64,000 bases of DNA from Clostridium sp. M62/1 (GCF_020736365.1 NZ_CP085988.1:112501-176500), one strand, 5' to 3'; shown: positions 24,743 to 35,073, counted from the first letter of the stretch. Notes: generated from the sequence alone by a model not told the origin. Made by a program: numbers and translations.

Positions 24743-25372
24743 TTACCTCTCTTTTTTCCCTCTCCGGTTCATGACTGTGCAGAACAGCACAGCTGCAAGT
24801 GTGCTCACCCCCGTAGCCAGAAGTGCAGGGCCCGTGACAGCAGCCGGATTTGCAGAGCCGTACTGTGCCCGGTAGGCAATCATATTGATGGGGATGAGCT
24901 GAAGGGAGGAGATATTGATAATCAGGAAGGTACACATCTCATTGCTGGCCGTTCCCCTTAAAACGGGATGGCAGTCTTTTTCCAGTCGCCTCTCCCTCCT
25001 CTCCTCCTCCAGCTGTTCAAGTTCCCCCATGGCCTTCAGGCCGGCCGGTGTCGCCGCCCATCCCAGGCCCAGCATGTTGGCAATCATATTGGCGGAGATA
25101 GATTCCAGAGCAGGATGGCCCTTTGGAATCTTCGGGAACAGAAAGCGCAGAACCGGATACATTTTCCCTGCCAGGGCCTCGATCAGACCTGCCTTCTGGC
25201 CGATTTCCAGAATTCCTGTCCAGAAGGACATGACGCCGAGCATGGTAATTCCCAGGGTTACCGCCTCCCCCGCTGCCTCCAGCGCACCATTTGTGACCTC
25301 CGGGAGCCTTCCGTGAAGTGCTCCCCACAAAATTCCCACAGCCATCATCACAGCCCAGACGTAATTCAGCAA
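24743..25372 (-). CDS. spmA: Spore maturation protein A (SpmA)
   Basis: 209 residues with several membrane helices, of the nucleoside-recognition/SpmA family. Characteristic blocks are VTLGITMLGVMSFWTGILEI (about residues 37-57), the FPKIPKGHPALESI loop, ANMLGLGWAATPAGLKAM (about 98-116) and SNEMCTFLIINISSLQLIP. With SpmB it acts in spore-core dehydration. Here 2.2 kb containing an ArsC-like gene on the opposite strand and the TIGR00300 gene separate it from spmB. Confidence 0.9.
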   Translation of the reverse strand: MLNYVWAVMMAVGILWGALHGRLPEVTNGALEAAGEAVTLGITMLGVMSFWTGILEIGQKAGLIEALAGKMYPVLRFLFPKIPKGHPALESISANMIANMLGLGWAATPAGLKAMGELEQLEEERRERRLEKDCHPVLRGTASNEMCTFLIINISSLQLIPINMIAYRAQYGSANPAAVTGPALLATGVSTLAAVLFCTVMNRRGKKER

Positions 25373-25450
25373 AAAAATCCCACCCTTCTGGCAAACTGTA
25401 TGCCAGAAGAGCGGGATTTATGCCCTTTTTCCATTCCGTCTTCTCGATCC

Positions 25451-26551
25451 TTACTCTCCGAAGCAGAGCTCCCTCATCACGTCTGGGACTTTCTCGATTC
25501 GCTCAGCCCGGTATGCATTGCTTCCGCAGAACAGGAGAGCATGCTCCTCATCTCCCTGGGCCGCATTGATCAGCGCCTGGGTAATGCAGTACGGGGTAGT
25601 GGCCGGATCGCAGTGTTCCAGGCAGCGGAAGCACCTGGTGACCTTCTCCCCCTCGGTCATCATCTTTCTGAGAAACGGATTCATGATAGCCCTTCCCGGC
25701 ATTCCCACCGGGCTTTTGGTGATCACAATATCCTCTTCCTTTGCGCCTATATATGCCTGCTTGTAGACAAGAGGCGCGTCGCACTCCTCTGTAGTCACAA
25801 ACCTGGTTCCCACCTGGACGCCGTCGGCTCCCAGATCCTCGATGCAGTGGCGCACATCCTCGTGAGTGTACACACCTCCGGCAGCCACTACCGGGATCTC
25901 CTTCCCATACTTGTCAGCGTACTGCTTTACCAGGGCGATAATGCCCTTCACCTCTTCCTCGTACTCCGCTTTATGGTAGGTTTTCGATACCTCCTCCGTG
26001 TCCGCCTCAAGCTCTGCCAGCTGCTCCCTGGAAAAGCCCAGATGACCGCCTGCCAGAGGTCCCTCAACCACTACCAGATCCGGAGCCGTCTTATAGTTTC
26101 TGTCCCACATCTTGCAGATAACCTTGGCAGCCTTGACCGTGGACACGATCGGTGCAATTTTAGTGGCGCTTCCCTTCACATATTCAGGCAGATCCACAGG
26201 AAGACCGGCCCCCGAAACAATGAGATCCGCGCCGATTTTCACGGCAGCCTTCACGTACTCAACATAATTCTTGGTGGCAACCATGATATTAAAGCCGATG
26301 ATGCCTTCAGGGGCAATAGATCTGGCCTTTTTAAATTCGCTCTCCATGGCCCTCAGATTTGCCTCCTGGGCATTGCGGTAAAAATCCGGCTCCCGAAAGC
26401 CGATCTGTGCGGTTGAGATAAGGCCGATTCCCCCCTCCTTCGCCACAGCTCCTGCCAGGGATGAAAGGCTGATTCCAACCCCCATGCCCCCCTGAATAAC
26501 AGGGAGCTTAGCCGTCAGATTCCCTATTTTCAGCGGTTTAAATCTATCCAT
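25451..26551 (-). CDS. Flavin-dependent nitronate monooxygenase-like oxidoreductase
   Basis: 366 residues of the 2-nitropropane dioxygenase/NMO superfamily, a TIM barrel binding FMN: LPVIQGGMGVGISLS at the N terminus, EGPLAGGHLG in the middle, VVAAGGVYTHEDV and GADGVQVGTRFV for phosphate binding. It is a paralogue of FabK but longer, with a C-terminal Cys-containing segment (RCFRCLEHCDP) that could bind a metal or cluster. Start at 26551 follows GGAGAACG. It begins 31 bases after accDA and is probably the last gene of the fatty-acid operon. Nitronate oxidation is only the family name; its role with lipid genes is unknown. Confidence 0.85.
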   Translation of the reverse strand: MDRFKPLKIGNLTAKLPVIQGGMGVGISLSSLAGAVAKEGGIGLISTAQIGFREPDFYRNAQEANLRAMESEFKKARSIAPEGIIGFNIMVATKNYVEYVKAAVKIGADLIVSGAGLPVDLPEYVKGSATKIAPIVSTVKAAKVICKMWDRNYKTAPDLVVVEGPLAGGHLGFSREQLAELEADTEEVSKTYHKAEYEEEVKGIIALVKQYADKYGKEIPVVAAGGVYTHEDVRHCIEDLGADGVQVGTRFVTTEECDAPLVYKQAYIGAKEEDIVITKSPVGMPGRAIMNPFLRKMMTEGEKVTRCFRCLEHCDPATTPYCITQALINAAQGDEEHALLFCGSNAYRAERIEKVPDVMRELCFGE

Positions 26552-26582
26552 CCTCGTTCTCCTAATATTTATTTCTGGTTCT

Positions 26583-28466
26583 CTAAAACGCGCGGAACCT
26601 GTCATATCTCTGGCTGACTGCTTCCGCCCGCGTCATATCCCTGAAACGCAGGAAAAATTCCTCCAGCTTCCAGTCCAGCTCACGGCAGATTTCTTCTTTG
26701 TTGGCCTTGGTAGCAGGCTCAGGCTCAGGGATAATGCACTCAATCAGTCCCAGCTCATAAAGATCCTTTGCCGTCATCTTCATGACCTTGGCTGCTTCGC
26801 TGGCCTTCTTTCCATCCTTCCAGAGAATTGCCGCAAAGCCCTCAGGTGAGAGTACTGAGTAAACAGCATTCTCCATCATCCAGACCTCATTTCCCACAGC
26901 CATGGCAAGGGCTCCGCCGCTTCCCCCCTCGCCTATGACGATGGCAAGTACCGGCACAGTCAGATTGGAAGCCTCAAACAGGTTTCTGGCGATCGCCTCG
27001 CCCTGGCCCCTCTCCTCGGCCTCGATTCCCGGAAAAGCTCCCGGGGTATCCACAAAGCAGATAATCGGGCGGCCGAACTTCTCAGCCTGCTTCATCAGGC
27101 GCAGGGCCTTCCTGTAGCCCTCGGGATTCGGCATTCCGAAATTCCTCTTCAAGTTCTCCTTTGTGCTCTTCCCCTTCTCCTGGGCAATTACCGTCACCGG
27201 CATTCCGTGCCAGGTGGCAATTCCGCCGATAATCGCGCCGTCGTCTCCGAAATAGCGGTCTCCGTGAAGCTCAATGAAACCGTCAAACAGCTCTTCGATG
27301 TAATCACTGGCAATCAGCCTGTCCTCGCTTCTCGATATAAGCACCGTATCCCATGCGCTTAACTGGCGGTTTGCAATCTCCTGCAGCTCCTTTTCCGGCG
27401 TGCGCTTAATCACTGCGCTCTTTCTGTCAAAGGATTTCTCAAGGGCAGCTAAAATCTCCTCCTCCGACAGGCCTCTGGTTTCCTTCTCTCCCTCTGCCAA
27501 GCCCTGGATCTTCACTGCGCCGCCGCCTTCCTGAGCTTTTCCTGACTCCTGCTTTCTCCGGCCCTCTCCCTTATAATTCCACTCATTTCTGTTGGCATGG
27601 ATCCGGAGGATGGAGGAAAGGGTATCCTTCATCTCAGGACGCTCCACGATCAGATCCACAAAGCCGTGCTCCAGCTGGAATTCCGCCCTCTGGAAGCCCT
27701 CCGGCAGCTTCTGCCTGATTGTCTGTTCAATTACCCGCTGTCCCGCAAATCCGATAAGCGCCTTCGGTTCAGCTATATTGATGTCGCCCAGCATGGCAAA
27801 GCTGGCTGTCACACCGCCTGTCGTCGGCTCTGTGAGCACGCTGATGTAGAGAAGGCCGGCGTCACTGTGGCGTTTTAATGCCGCAGAAGTCTTTTCCATC
27901 TGCATCAGGGACACAAGCCCCTCCTGCATCCTGGCGCCGCCTGAGCAGGCGAAAATAATCACCGGAAGCCGGAGAGCCGTAGCCCTCTCCACAGCCCTGG
28001 CAATCTTCTCTCCCACATTGTGGCTCATGCTGCTCATAATAAAGCGGGAATCGCAGACGGCGATCACTGTTTTCTGGCCGTGGATGGTCCCCCGTCCTGT
28101 GACGACCGCCTCGTTCAGGTTCGTCTTTTCCCTGACAGCCTGGACCTTCTTCTCATATCCCGGGAAATTTAAGGGGTTTACAAACTCCATCTCCCTGTCC
28201 CACTCCTCGAAGGAACCGCTGTCTAACGTCATCTCGATTCTTCTGTAGGCATGGACGCGGAAGTAGCCGTCACACTTGGGGCAGATGTAGAAATTGTTCT
28301 TCACATCCTCCGTGTAGATAGGCCGGCCGCACTTGTTGCATTTGCGCCAGAGTCCCTGGGGAATATTCGGCTGCCCCTCGTAGACAGCCTCCTCCTTCTC
28401 CTCAGGAGCCTTTTTGTATTTCGTATCTATCAAGGTATATGTCTTTTTAAACATATTTTTCAGCAT
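26583..28466 (-). CDS. accDA: Fused acetyl-CoA carboxylase carboxyltransferase, beta plus alpha (AccDA)
   Basis: 627 residues joining both carboxyltransferase subunits in one chain. Residues about 30-290 are AccD, starting with a four-cysteine zinc ribbon (Cys43, 46, 62, 65) and containing GGARMQEGLVSLMQM. A charged Gly/Glu/Lys linker spans about 293-340. Residues about 345-620 are AccA, with FGMPNPEGYRKALRLM, DTPGAFPGIEAEERGQGEAIA and GEGGSGGALAMAVG. The enzyme transfers the carboxyl group from biotin on AccB to acetyl-CoA. Most bacteria have separate accD and accA. No stop, frameshift or internal ribosome site splits the chain. Confidence 0.95.
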   Translation of the reverse strand: MLKNMFKKTYTLIDTKYKKAPEEKEEAVYEGQPNIPQGLWRKCNKCGRPIYTEDVKNNFYICPKCDGYFRVHAYRRIEMTLDSGSFEEWDREMEFVNPLNFPGYEKKVQAVREKTNLNEAVVTGRGTIHGQKTVIAVCDSRFIMSSMSHNVGEKIARAVERATALRLPVIIFACSGGARMQEGLVSLMQMEKTSAALKRHSDAGLLYISVLTEPTTGGVTASFAMLGDINIAEPKALIGFAGQRVIEQTIRQKLPEGFQRAEFQLEHGFVDLIVERPEMKDTLSSILRIHANRNEWNYKGEGRRKQESGKAQEGGGAVKIQGLAEGEKETRGLSEEEILAALEKSFDRKSAVIKRTPEKELQEIANRQLSAWDTVLISRSEDRLIASDYIEELFDGFIELHGDRYFGDDGAIIGGIATWHGMPVTVIAQEKGKSTKENLKRNFGMPNPEGYRKALRLMKQAEKFGRPIICFVDTPGAFPGIEAEERGQGEAIARNLFEASNLTVPVLAIVIGEGGSGGALAMAVGNEVWMMENAVYSVLSPEGFAAILWKDGKKASEAAKVMKMTAKDLYELGLIECIIPEPEPATKANKEEICRELDWKLEEFFLRFRDMTRAEAVSQRYDRFRAF

Positions 28467-28558
28467 ATAACACTCTCCCTTTCCCCGGATATTCCCTCTC
28501 AGACTGCCGATACCTGACCTGTCCGCCCAGACTGATGCCAGAGGTCTAAGACATCACT

Positions 28559-29920
28559 CTATTTGCAGTAGGACGGAAACTCCTTCGGAATGAAATCCGT
28601 GTCGATCTGTCCTTCCTGATAGGCCTCATTGTTTAAGATTTCATACTGGAAATCAATGTTTGTGTCAATTCCCTCGATAACAAGCTCTCCCAGAGCACTC
28701 CTCATCTTGGCAATCGCGGACTGTCTGTCTCTGTCATAGACAATGAGCTTTAACAGCATGGAATCATAGTTCGGCGGGACCTGATAACCGGCGTAAATAT
28801 GGGTGTCTATCCTGACTCCCCGGCCTCCCGGCAGATGCACCTCCGTGATGGTTCCCGGGCACGGCATAAAGTTCTTTTCCGGGTTCTCCGCATTGATCCT
28901 GCACTCAATAGCATGGCCCCGGATGACCACATCGTCCTGGGTAAAGCCAAGGGGTTCTCCAGCTGCGATCTTAATCTGCTCTTTAATCAGATCCAGATCT
29001 GTGACAGCCTCTGTCACCGGATGCTCTACCTGAATACGCGTATTCATCTCCATAAAGTAGAACTGCTTGTGTTTGTCTAACAGAAACTCGATGGTTCCCG
29101 CATTTACATAGCCCACTGCCTTCGCCGCCTTCACCGCTGTCTCTCCCATGGCTTTGCGAAGCTCAGGGGAGATAGCCTCCGACGGAGCCTCCTCGAGGAC
29201 CTTCTGATGGCGTCTCTGGATGGAGCAGTCGCGCTCTCCCAGATGTACTACATTTCCATACTCGTCCGCAAGGATCTGAAACTCAATATGTCTTGGCTGC
29301 TCAATATATTTTTCAATATACATGGTGTCATCGGAAAAGCCCTTGACTGATTCCATCTGCGCCTGGTTAAAATTGGCCTCAAAATCCTCCGCGCTTCTGG
29401 AAACTCTCATTCCCTTTCCTCCGCCGCCTGAAGATGCCTTGATCATAACGGGAAAACCGATAGCCTTCGCCATCTTTAAGGCCTCCTCCGGTGAATATAC
29501 CGGTTCCTTGCTTCCAGGAACAACGGGAACTCCGGCCTCGATCATGGTCTTTCTGGCTTCTGATTTGTTTCCCATCCGGTGAATGATGTCAGCGGAGGGT
29601 CCGATAAAGCGGATATTGCATTTCTCGCACAGATCTGCGAAGCGGGCGTTCTCAGAAAGGAACCCGAAGCCCGGATGAATGGCGTCCGCCCTCATGGCCA
29701 CTGTGGCGGAGATAATGCGCTCCATATCCAGATAGCTCTCGCTGGACGGGGCCGGCCCGATACAGACAGCCTCGTCGGCGAGCAGTGTGTGGAGGCTGTC
29801 CCTGTCTGCCTCGGAGTAGACAGCCACCGTCTTGATCCCCATCTCCCGGCAGGCGCGGATAATCCTGACCGCGATCTCGCCGCGGTTTGCAATCAAAATC
29901 TTGTTAAACAAAAGCGTCAC
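28559..29920 (-). CDS. accC: Acetyl-CoA carboxylase, biotin carboxylase subunit
   Basis: 453 residues of ATP-grasp type. The N-terminal Rossmann part starts KILIANRGEIAVRIIRACRE. The glycine-rich ATP loop is KASSGGGGKGMRV (about residues 160-172), and MEMNTRIQVEHPVTE (about 288-302) holds catalytic Glu, Asn and Arg residues. It carboxylates biotin on AccB with bicarbonate and ATP. It lies between fabZ and accDA; the ATG abuts the fabZ stop at 29921. Confidence 0.97.
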   Translation of the reverse strand: MTLLFNKILIANRGEIAVRIIRACREMGIKTVAVYSEADRDSLHTLLADEAVCIGPAPSSESYLDMERIISATVAMRADAIHPGFGFLSENARFADLCEKCNIRFIGPSADIIHRMGNKSEARKTMIEAGVPVVPGSKEPVYSPEEALKMAKAIGFPVMIKASSGGGGKGMRVSRSAEDFEANFNQAQMESVKGFSDDTMYIEKYIEQPRHIEFQILADEYGNVVHLGERDCSIQRRHQKVLEEAPSEAISPELRKAMGETAVKAAKAVGYVNAGTIEFLLDKHKQFYFMEMNTRIQVEHPVTEAVTDLDLIKEQIKIAAGEPLGFTQDDVVIRGHAIECRINAENPEKNFMPCPGTITEVHLPGGRGVRIDTHIYAGYQVPPNYDSMLLKLIVYDRDRQSAIAKMRSALGELVIEGIDTNIDFQYEILNNEAYQEGQIDTDFIPKEFPSYCK

Positions 29921-30343
29921 CTATCCAATCATAAACGTGAGCTCGGCGGAAACTGCCACTTTGCCGTCCACAGATGCTGTCGCACTTCCAATTCCAACCG
30001 GCCCCTTTCTCTTGATAATCTGGCATTCCAGCTTCAGTCTGTCCCCCGGAACTACCTTTTTTCTGAACTTGGCGCTGTTGATTCCTCCAAAGTAGGCAAC
30101 TTTGCCTCTGTTCTCCTCCTCGCTCAGAATCGCCACTGCGCCCACCTGAGCCAGAGCCTCCACAATCAGGACTCCCGGCATAACCGGCTCCTGCGGAAAA
30201 TGGCCTGCAAAAAACGGCTCATTGTAAGTCACTGACTTATAGCCCGTGGCTCCCTCGCCCGGCCTTATCTCCTCGATACAATCGATAAGGAGAAATGGAT
30301 GCCTGTGGGGAATAATTTCCTGAATCTCCTTGATTCCTAACAT
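29921..30343 (-). CDS. fabZ: 3-hydroxyacyl-ACP dehydratase FabZ
   Basis: 140 residues of hot-dog fold. The catalytic pair is His48 in AGHFP and Glu62 in VLIVEALAQ; the N terminus shows IPHRHPFLLID. It dehydrates 3-hydroxyacyl-ACP during chain elongation. The window has no fabA or fabM, so how unsaturated chains arise cannot be told from here. It sits between accB and accC, as in other clostridial fab operons. Confidence 0.96.
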   Translation of the reverse strand: MLGIKEIQEIIPHRHPFLLIDCIEEIRPGEGATGYKSVTYNEPFFAGHFPQEPVMPGVLIVEALAQVGAVAILSEEENRGKVAYFGGINSAKFRKKVVPGDRLKLECQIIKRKGPVGIGSATASVDGKVAVSAELTFMIG

Positions 30344-30402
30344 ATTCGGTACCCCTGTCTTTTTTATTTGCCTTACGCCGCTATAAAATCTGCAGCGTCC
30401 TG

Positions 30403-30918
30403 CTATTTAATTCTGAATAACGGCTGGCCGTACTCCACAACCTCCTCGTTGTTTACAAGGATGGCCTCCACCACGCCGTCATACTCACTCTCGATCTCAT
30501 TCATCAGCTTCATGGCCTCGATGATTCCAAGCACCTGGCCCTTTTTCACCGTATCGCCTACCTTCACAAAGCTGTCGGCGTCCGGCGCAGGAGCTGAATA
30601 GAAAGTTCCTACAAGCGGAGACTTTACCACATTGCCGGACGGGATATCCTCCTTTGTCTCAGCCGCCTGTGCGGAAACTGAACCGGCCAGAGAAGCCTCC
30701 GGGGTCACGGGGAGCCCTGTCACTCCCGCTCCTGCAAGGCCCGGGGCAAGTCCCATAGCGGAGACAGCCGGAGCTGCCACAGGCGGAACAGCCGTCACAA
30801 TCTCCCTCTCCTTCTCTCTCTTTAGGGACAGTTTTGTCCCGTTCTCCTCGATCACAAGGCTGGTAAGATTATTTTTGGAGACAGCCTCAATCAGTGTCAC
30901 AATATCCTTAATATCCAT
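30403..30918 (-). CDS. accB: Biotin carboxyl carrier protein of acetyl-CoA carboxylase
   Basis: 171 residues: an N-terminal helical part, a long Ala/Pro/Gly-rich flexible linker (about 45-95), and a C-terminal biotinyl domain with [10 protein letters not shown] in which Lys137 carries biotin. It shuttles carboxyl groups between AccC and AccDA. The gene starts 18 bases after the fabF stop. Confidence 0.96.
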   Translation of the reverse strand: MDIKDIVTLIEAVSKNNLTSLVIEENGTKLSLKREKEREIVTAVPPVAAPAVSAMGLAPGLAGAGVTGLPVTPEASLAGSVSAQAAETKEDIPSGNVVKSPLVGTFYSAPAPDADSFVKVGDTVKKGQVLGIIEAMKLMNEIESEYDGVVEAILVNNEEVVEYGQPLFRIK

Positions 30919-30936
30919 GTCTGTCCTCCTCCGGCA

Positions 30937-32175
30937 TTAAGCCTCATACTTCTTTACCACAAGGCTTGCGTTGTGTCCGCCGAAGCCCAGGGAATTGGAA
31001 ATGGCATAATTTACAGTTGTGTGGACTCCCTCGCCCTTCGTGTAATCCAGATCGCACTCAGGCTCTGACTCAGCAAGCCCTGCTGTGGCGTGCACATAAT
31101 CCTCCATGACAGACTTCACACAGGTGATGAACTCCACTCCGCCTGCCGCTCCCAGCAAATGGCCGACCATGGATTTGGTGGAATTGATCTTTACCTTGTA
31201 AGCGTGATCTCCCAGAGCCAGCTTGATAGCCTTTGTCTCGAAGAGATCGTTGTGGTGGGTGCTGGTTCCGTGAGCATTTACATAGTCGATCTGCTCCGGT
31301 GTGATCCCCGCATCCCTGATAGCGTACTCCATAGCCTTTGCGGCTCCGCTTCCGTCCTCTGCCGGGGAGGTAATATGGTATGCATCGCTGGTTGCGCCGT
31401 ATCCGACGATCTCAGCCAGAATAGTAGCCCCTCTGTTTAATGCATGCTCTAAGGACTCCAGCACGACAACGCCTGCGCCCTCGCCCATAACAAAGCCGTC
31501 TCTGTCCTTGTCAAAAGGACGGGAGCAGGTGGCCGGATCCGGGTTGGTAGAGAGGGCTGTAAGAGCCGTAAAGCCTGCGACGCCGATTGGGGTGATGCTT
31601 GATTCGGTTCCGCCTGCCAGCATTACCTCTGCCTCGCCGCACTGGATGGAGCGGAAGGCCTCACCGATGGAGTGGGTTCCTGTAGCACAGGCAGTCACCA
31701 CGTTGATGCACTTTCCCTTAAGTCCGTACTGGATGGACACGTTTCCTGCAGCCATATTGCAGATCATCATGGGCACGAGAAGAGGGTTTACGCGGTTAGG
31801 CCCTTTCTCAAGGAGCTTTTTGTACTCTCTCTCCACAGACTGAAGGCTTCCGATTCCGGAACCGATGCTGACACCTACGCGGAAGGGATCCTCCTTTTCC
31901 ATATCGAGACCTGACTGTGCAAGGGCCTGAGAGGCTGCTGCCACTGCGAACTGGGAAAACGGCTCCATTCTTCTCGCAGTCTTTGCATCCATGTAATTCT
32001 TTGGGTCAAAATCCTTTACCTGGGCAGCCAGCTTCACCTTGAAATCTGCTGTATCAAAATATGTAATCTCCCCGAATCCTGTCTTTTTTTCCTTCAGGGA
32101 ATTCCAGAATGTCTCCACATCATTTCCGACTGGGGTAATTGCACCCATGCCGGTAATTACTACTCTATTTGCCAT
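30937..32175 (-). CDS. fabF: 3-oxoacyl-ACP synthase II (FabF)
   Basis: 412 residues, elongating condensing enzyme. The catalytic triad is visible as Cys in VTACATGTHSIGEA (about residue 164), His in VNAHGTSTHHND (about 304) and His in KSMVGHLLGAAGG (about 341). It extends acyl-ACP with malonyl-ACP. It lies between fabG and accB in the operon. Confidence 0.97.
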   Translation of the reverse strand: MANRVVITGMGAITPVGNDVETFWNSLKEKKTGFGEITYFDTADFKVKLAAQVKDFDPKNYMDAKTARRMEPFSQFAVAAASQALAQSGLDMEKEDPFRVGVSIGSGIGSLQSVEREYKKLLEKGPNRVNPLLVPMMICNMAAGNVSIQYGLKGKCINVVTACATGTHSIGEAFRSIQCGEAEVMLAGGTESSITPIGVAGFTALTALSTNPDPATCSRPFDKDRDGFVMGEGAGVVVLESLEHALNRGATILAEIVGYGATSDAYHITSPAEDGSGAAKAMEYAIRDAGITPEQIDYVNAHGTSTHHNDLFETKAIKLALGDHAYKVKINSTKSMVGHLLGAAGGVEFITCVKSVMEDYVHATAGLAESEPECDLDYTKGEGVHTTVNYAISNSLGFGGHNASLVVKKYEA

Positions 32176-32226
32176 ATATTCCCTCCTGAACTCTTTGAAA
32201 TTCTTCAGCTGTCCGCACGTTAAGGC

Positions 32227-32970
32227 CTACATGGCCATTCCGCCGTCCACGCCTATAATCTGTCCTGTAATGTAGCCCGCCAGATCGGAAGCCAGGAAGG
32301 CGGCAAGATTTGCTACATCCTCCGTTTTTCCAAACTTCTTCATCGGAATCTGCTCTCCCATGGACTTCTTCACATCCTCAGGAAGAACGGCTGTCATCTC
32401 TGTGTCAATGAATCCCGGCGCGATCGCATTTACCGTGATACCGCGGCTTCCAAGCTCTCTGGCCACGGACTTTGTAAGCCCAATCACTCCTGCCTTGGAT
32501 GCACAGTAATTGGCCTGTCCCGCATTTCCCATCACGCCTGATACGGAGGAGATATTAATGATGCGGCCTCCCTTCTGCTTCAGCATCTGTCTGGAGACAT
32601 GCTTGATGCAGTTAAAGGTTCCCTTTAAATTGGTGTCTAAAACAGCATCGTACTCCTCCTCACTCATCTTCATGAGCAGATTATCCTTTGTGATGCCGGC
32701 ATTATTCACCAGAATATCAATTCTCTTATATCTGGCGATGAGATCCTTCATCATTTCTTCAGTCTTTGCGTAGTCGGAGACGCTGCACTGAACAGCCTCA
32801 GCGGTACCGCCTGCCTCTGTGATCTCTTTCACCACTTCCTCCGCCTTCGCCGCAGATCCGTTGTAGTTTACGATAACAACAGCGCCCTCTTTGGCCAGTG
32901 TCAGGGCGATCTGACGGCCAATTCCGCGGCTCGCTCCGGTTACCAGTGCAATTTTGCCTTCCAATAACAT
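32227..32970 (-). CDS. fabG: 3-oxoacyl-ACP reductase FabG
   Basis: 247 residues, a short-chain dehydrogenase using [15 protein letters not shown] (residues 12-21) binds the cofactor, NNAGI is the Asn motif, and the active site is Ser in INISSVSGV with YCASKAG. It reduces 3-oxoacyl-ACP. The gene follows fabD and precedes fabF. Confidence 0.97.
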   Translation of the reverse strand: MLLEGKIALVTGASRGIGRQIALTLAKEGAVVIVNYNGSAAKAEEVVKEITEAGGTAEAVQCSVSDYAKTEEMMKDLIARYKRIDILVNNAGITKDNLLMKMSEEEYDAVLDTNLKGTFNCIKHVSRQMLKQKGGRIINISSVSGVMGNAGQANYCASKAGVIGLTKSVARELGSRGITVNAIAPGFIDTEMTAVLPEDVKKSMGEQIPMKKFGKTEDVANLAAFLASDLAGYITGQIIGVDGGMAM

Positions 32971-33065
32971 ATTTTTACAACCTTTCCTCGGAATCGCTTC
33001 CGGTTTGCCTGAGAGTACAGAGAGCCGGCCGCCCCTCTCTGGCCGGCTTTCTTTCCAGGAAGCCT

Positions 33066-33983
33066 CTACAGCTCCCTTACTTTCTCAATATCTTCCAGTT
33101 TCTCTATATTGATCACGCGAACGTTTCTATCTATCTTCTTCATAAATCCGGCCAGTGTCTTGCCAGGCCCGATCTCAATAAATGTATCCACGCCGTCCTG
33201 AAGCATCATTCTCATGGTCTGCTCCCACCGCACGGAGGAGGATACCTGCTTCACCAGAAGCGGTTTTACATCCTCTGCCTTTGTCACATACTCAGCCGTC
33301 ACATTGGCCGCATACGGAATCACAGGCTCGTGAATTTCAACTGTGTCAAGCACTTTTCCCAGCTTCTCTCCTGCCTCTGTGAGCATTCTGGAGTGGAACG
33401 GGCCGCTGACATTTAACGGGATCACCCTCTTTGCTCCCGCTTCCTTAAGCTTCTCTGCCGCCTCGTCGACCGCCTCCTTCTTTCCGGAGATAACGATCTG
33501 TCCCGGGCAGTTATAGTTGGCAATCTGCACCCCTTCAATTGGCTCGATCACCCGTTCAATTTCCTCTGCATCCATCGCAAGGACAGCGGCCATGGCTCCG
33601 ATTCCCGCCGGAACCGCCTCCTGCATCAGGATTCCCCTCTGTCTTACGGTGCGAATCGCATCCTCCACAGACATCACGCCAGCAGCAGCCATTGCCGGAT
33701 ACTCTCCCAGACTCAGTCCTGCGGCCGCATCAGGCTTTATCCCTGTACGCTCCATGAGAACCTTCATCATAGCAAGGCTCGCTGTCACCATGGCCGGCTG
33801 TGTGTACTCTGTTATGTCCAGCCTGTCGTTTTTCTCAAAGCAGAGCTCAGGCATGGAAAAGCCCAGAATTTCAGTTGCAGTGTCGAATACCTGCTTTCCT
33901 GTCTCTGTCTGCTCATAGAAATCCTGCCCCATGCCGCACACCTGCGCACCCTGGCCTGGAAAAATAAATGCAATCTTGCTCAT
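33066..33983 (-). CDS. fabD: Malonyl-CoA:ACP transacylase FabD
   Basis: 305 residues from the ATG at 33983, which follows AAAGGAG; the open frame extends to 34094 without a ribosome site. IFPGQGAQ (7-14) and the nucleophile Ser91 in GLSLGEY mark the acyltransferase. FHSRML supplies the catalytic His near residue 198. It loads malonate onto ACP and lies between fabK and fabG. Confidence 0.96.
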   Translation of the reverse strand: MSKIAFIFPGQGAQVCGMGQDFYEQTETGKQVFDTATEILGFSMPELCFEKNDRLDITEYTQPAMVTASLAMMKVLMERTGIKPDAAAGLSLGEYPAMAAAGVMSVEDAIRTVRQRGILMQEAVPAGIGAMAAVLAMDAEEIERVIEPIEGVQIANYNCPGQIVISGKKEAVDEAAEKLKEAGAKRVIPLNVSGPFHSRMLTEAGEKLGKVLDTVEIHEPVIPYAANVTAEYVTKAEDVKPLLVKQVSSSVRWEQTMRMMLQDGVDTFIEIGPGKTLAGFMKKIDRNVRVINIEKLEDIEKVREL

Positions 33984-34149
33984 AGCGCTACTCCTTTTTC
34001 TTCCTATGGAAACGGCCCGCCTGCCGTCTTCCTGTGCACACGGGCCGCTGTTTCCTATTATCTGACAGAGCCGGATGGCGAAGCTATGCCGCACCTGCTT
34101 TTCTGCCAGGTCTGTCTTCTGCGGCGTTTTTGCGCCGCCTTTTTATGGA

Positions 34150-35073
34150 TTACCAGTGCAGAAGCTTACCTGCCTCTGCCATCATCTCGTCCATCATTTC
34201 CTTGCAGGTCTGTTCTTTTTTGACCATACCTGCAATCTGGCCTGCCATAACAGTTCCGTTTGATGTGTCTCCATCCATAACGGCCTTTCTGAGGGTTCCC
34301 AGCGTCAGATACTCAAGCTCTTCGAAGGACTTGCCCTCCTGCTCCATCTTGATATACTCTCTGGTCATCTGGTTTCTCAGACATCTGACCGGATGGCCGT
34401 GGGTCCTGCCTGTTACTGTGGAATCTATGTCCTTCGCCTTGATAATCTTTTCCTTGTAATTGGGATGTACAATGGACTCCTTCGCCACTACAAAGCGTGT
34501 TCCCATCTGGACTGCCTCAGCTCCCAGCATAAAGGCGGCTGCAATTCCGCGGCCGTCCCCGATTCCGCCTGCTGCGATAACAGGTATGGATACCGCATCC
34601 ACTACCTGCGGAACGAGCGTCATGGTCGTAGCTTCACCGATATGTCCGCCGGACTCTGTGCCCTCTGCGATAACGGCGTCAGCTCCGCCTTTCTCCATCA
34701 TCCTTGCCAAAGCGACGGAGGCCACTACCGGGATTACCTTAATTCCGGCGTTCTTCCACATCTCCATATATTTTCCAGGGTTTCCGGCTCCTGTTGTGAC
34801 TACCTTCACGCCCTCCTCAACGACTACCTTTGCCACGTCGTCAGCATGAGGACTCATGAGCATGACGTTTACGCCGAACGGCTTCTTTGTCAGCTCTCTG
34901 GCCTTTCTGATTTCATCGCGGACTACTTCTCCCGGAGCATTCGCCCCGCCGATGAGACCCAGACCGCCGGCCTCAGAAACAGCTGCAGCCAGATGATGCT
35001 CGGCCACCCAGGCCATACCGCCCTGGATGATCGGACATTCAATCCCTAAAAGTTCAGTGACTCTGGTCTTCAT
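34150..35073 (-). CDS. fabK: Enoyl-ACP reductase FabK (FMN-dependent)
   Basis: 307 residues, an FMN-binding TIM barrel reducing enoyl-ACP. Visible are CPIIQGGMAWVAEHHLAAAV (about 13-32), EGTESGGHIGEATT and GAEAVQMGTRFV. No FabI was found in the window; FabK is insensitive to triclosan by family knowledge. The ATG is immediately at the acpP stop (one-base overlap), so translation is coupled. Confidence 0.95.
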   Translation of the reverse strand: MKTRVTELLGIECPIIQGGMAWVAEHHLAAAVSEAGGLGLIGGANAPGEVVRDEIRKARELTKKPFGVNVMLMSPHADDVAKVVVEEGVKVVTTGAGNPGKYMEMWKNAGIKVIPVVASVALARMMEKGGADAVIAEGTESGGHIGEATTMTLVPQVVDAVSIPVIAAGGIGDGRGIAAAFMLGAEAVQMGTRFVVAKESIVHPNYKEKIIKAKDIDSTVTGRTHGHPVRCLRNQMTREYIKMEQEGKSFEELEYLTLGTLRKAVMDGDTSNGTVMAGQIAGMVKKEQTCKEMMDEMMAEAGKLLHW

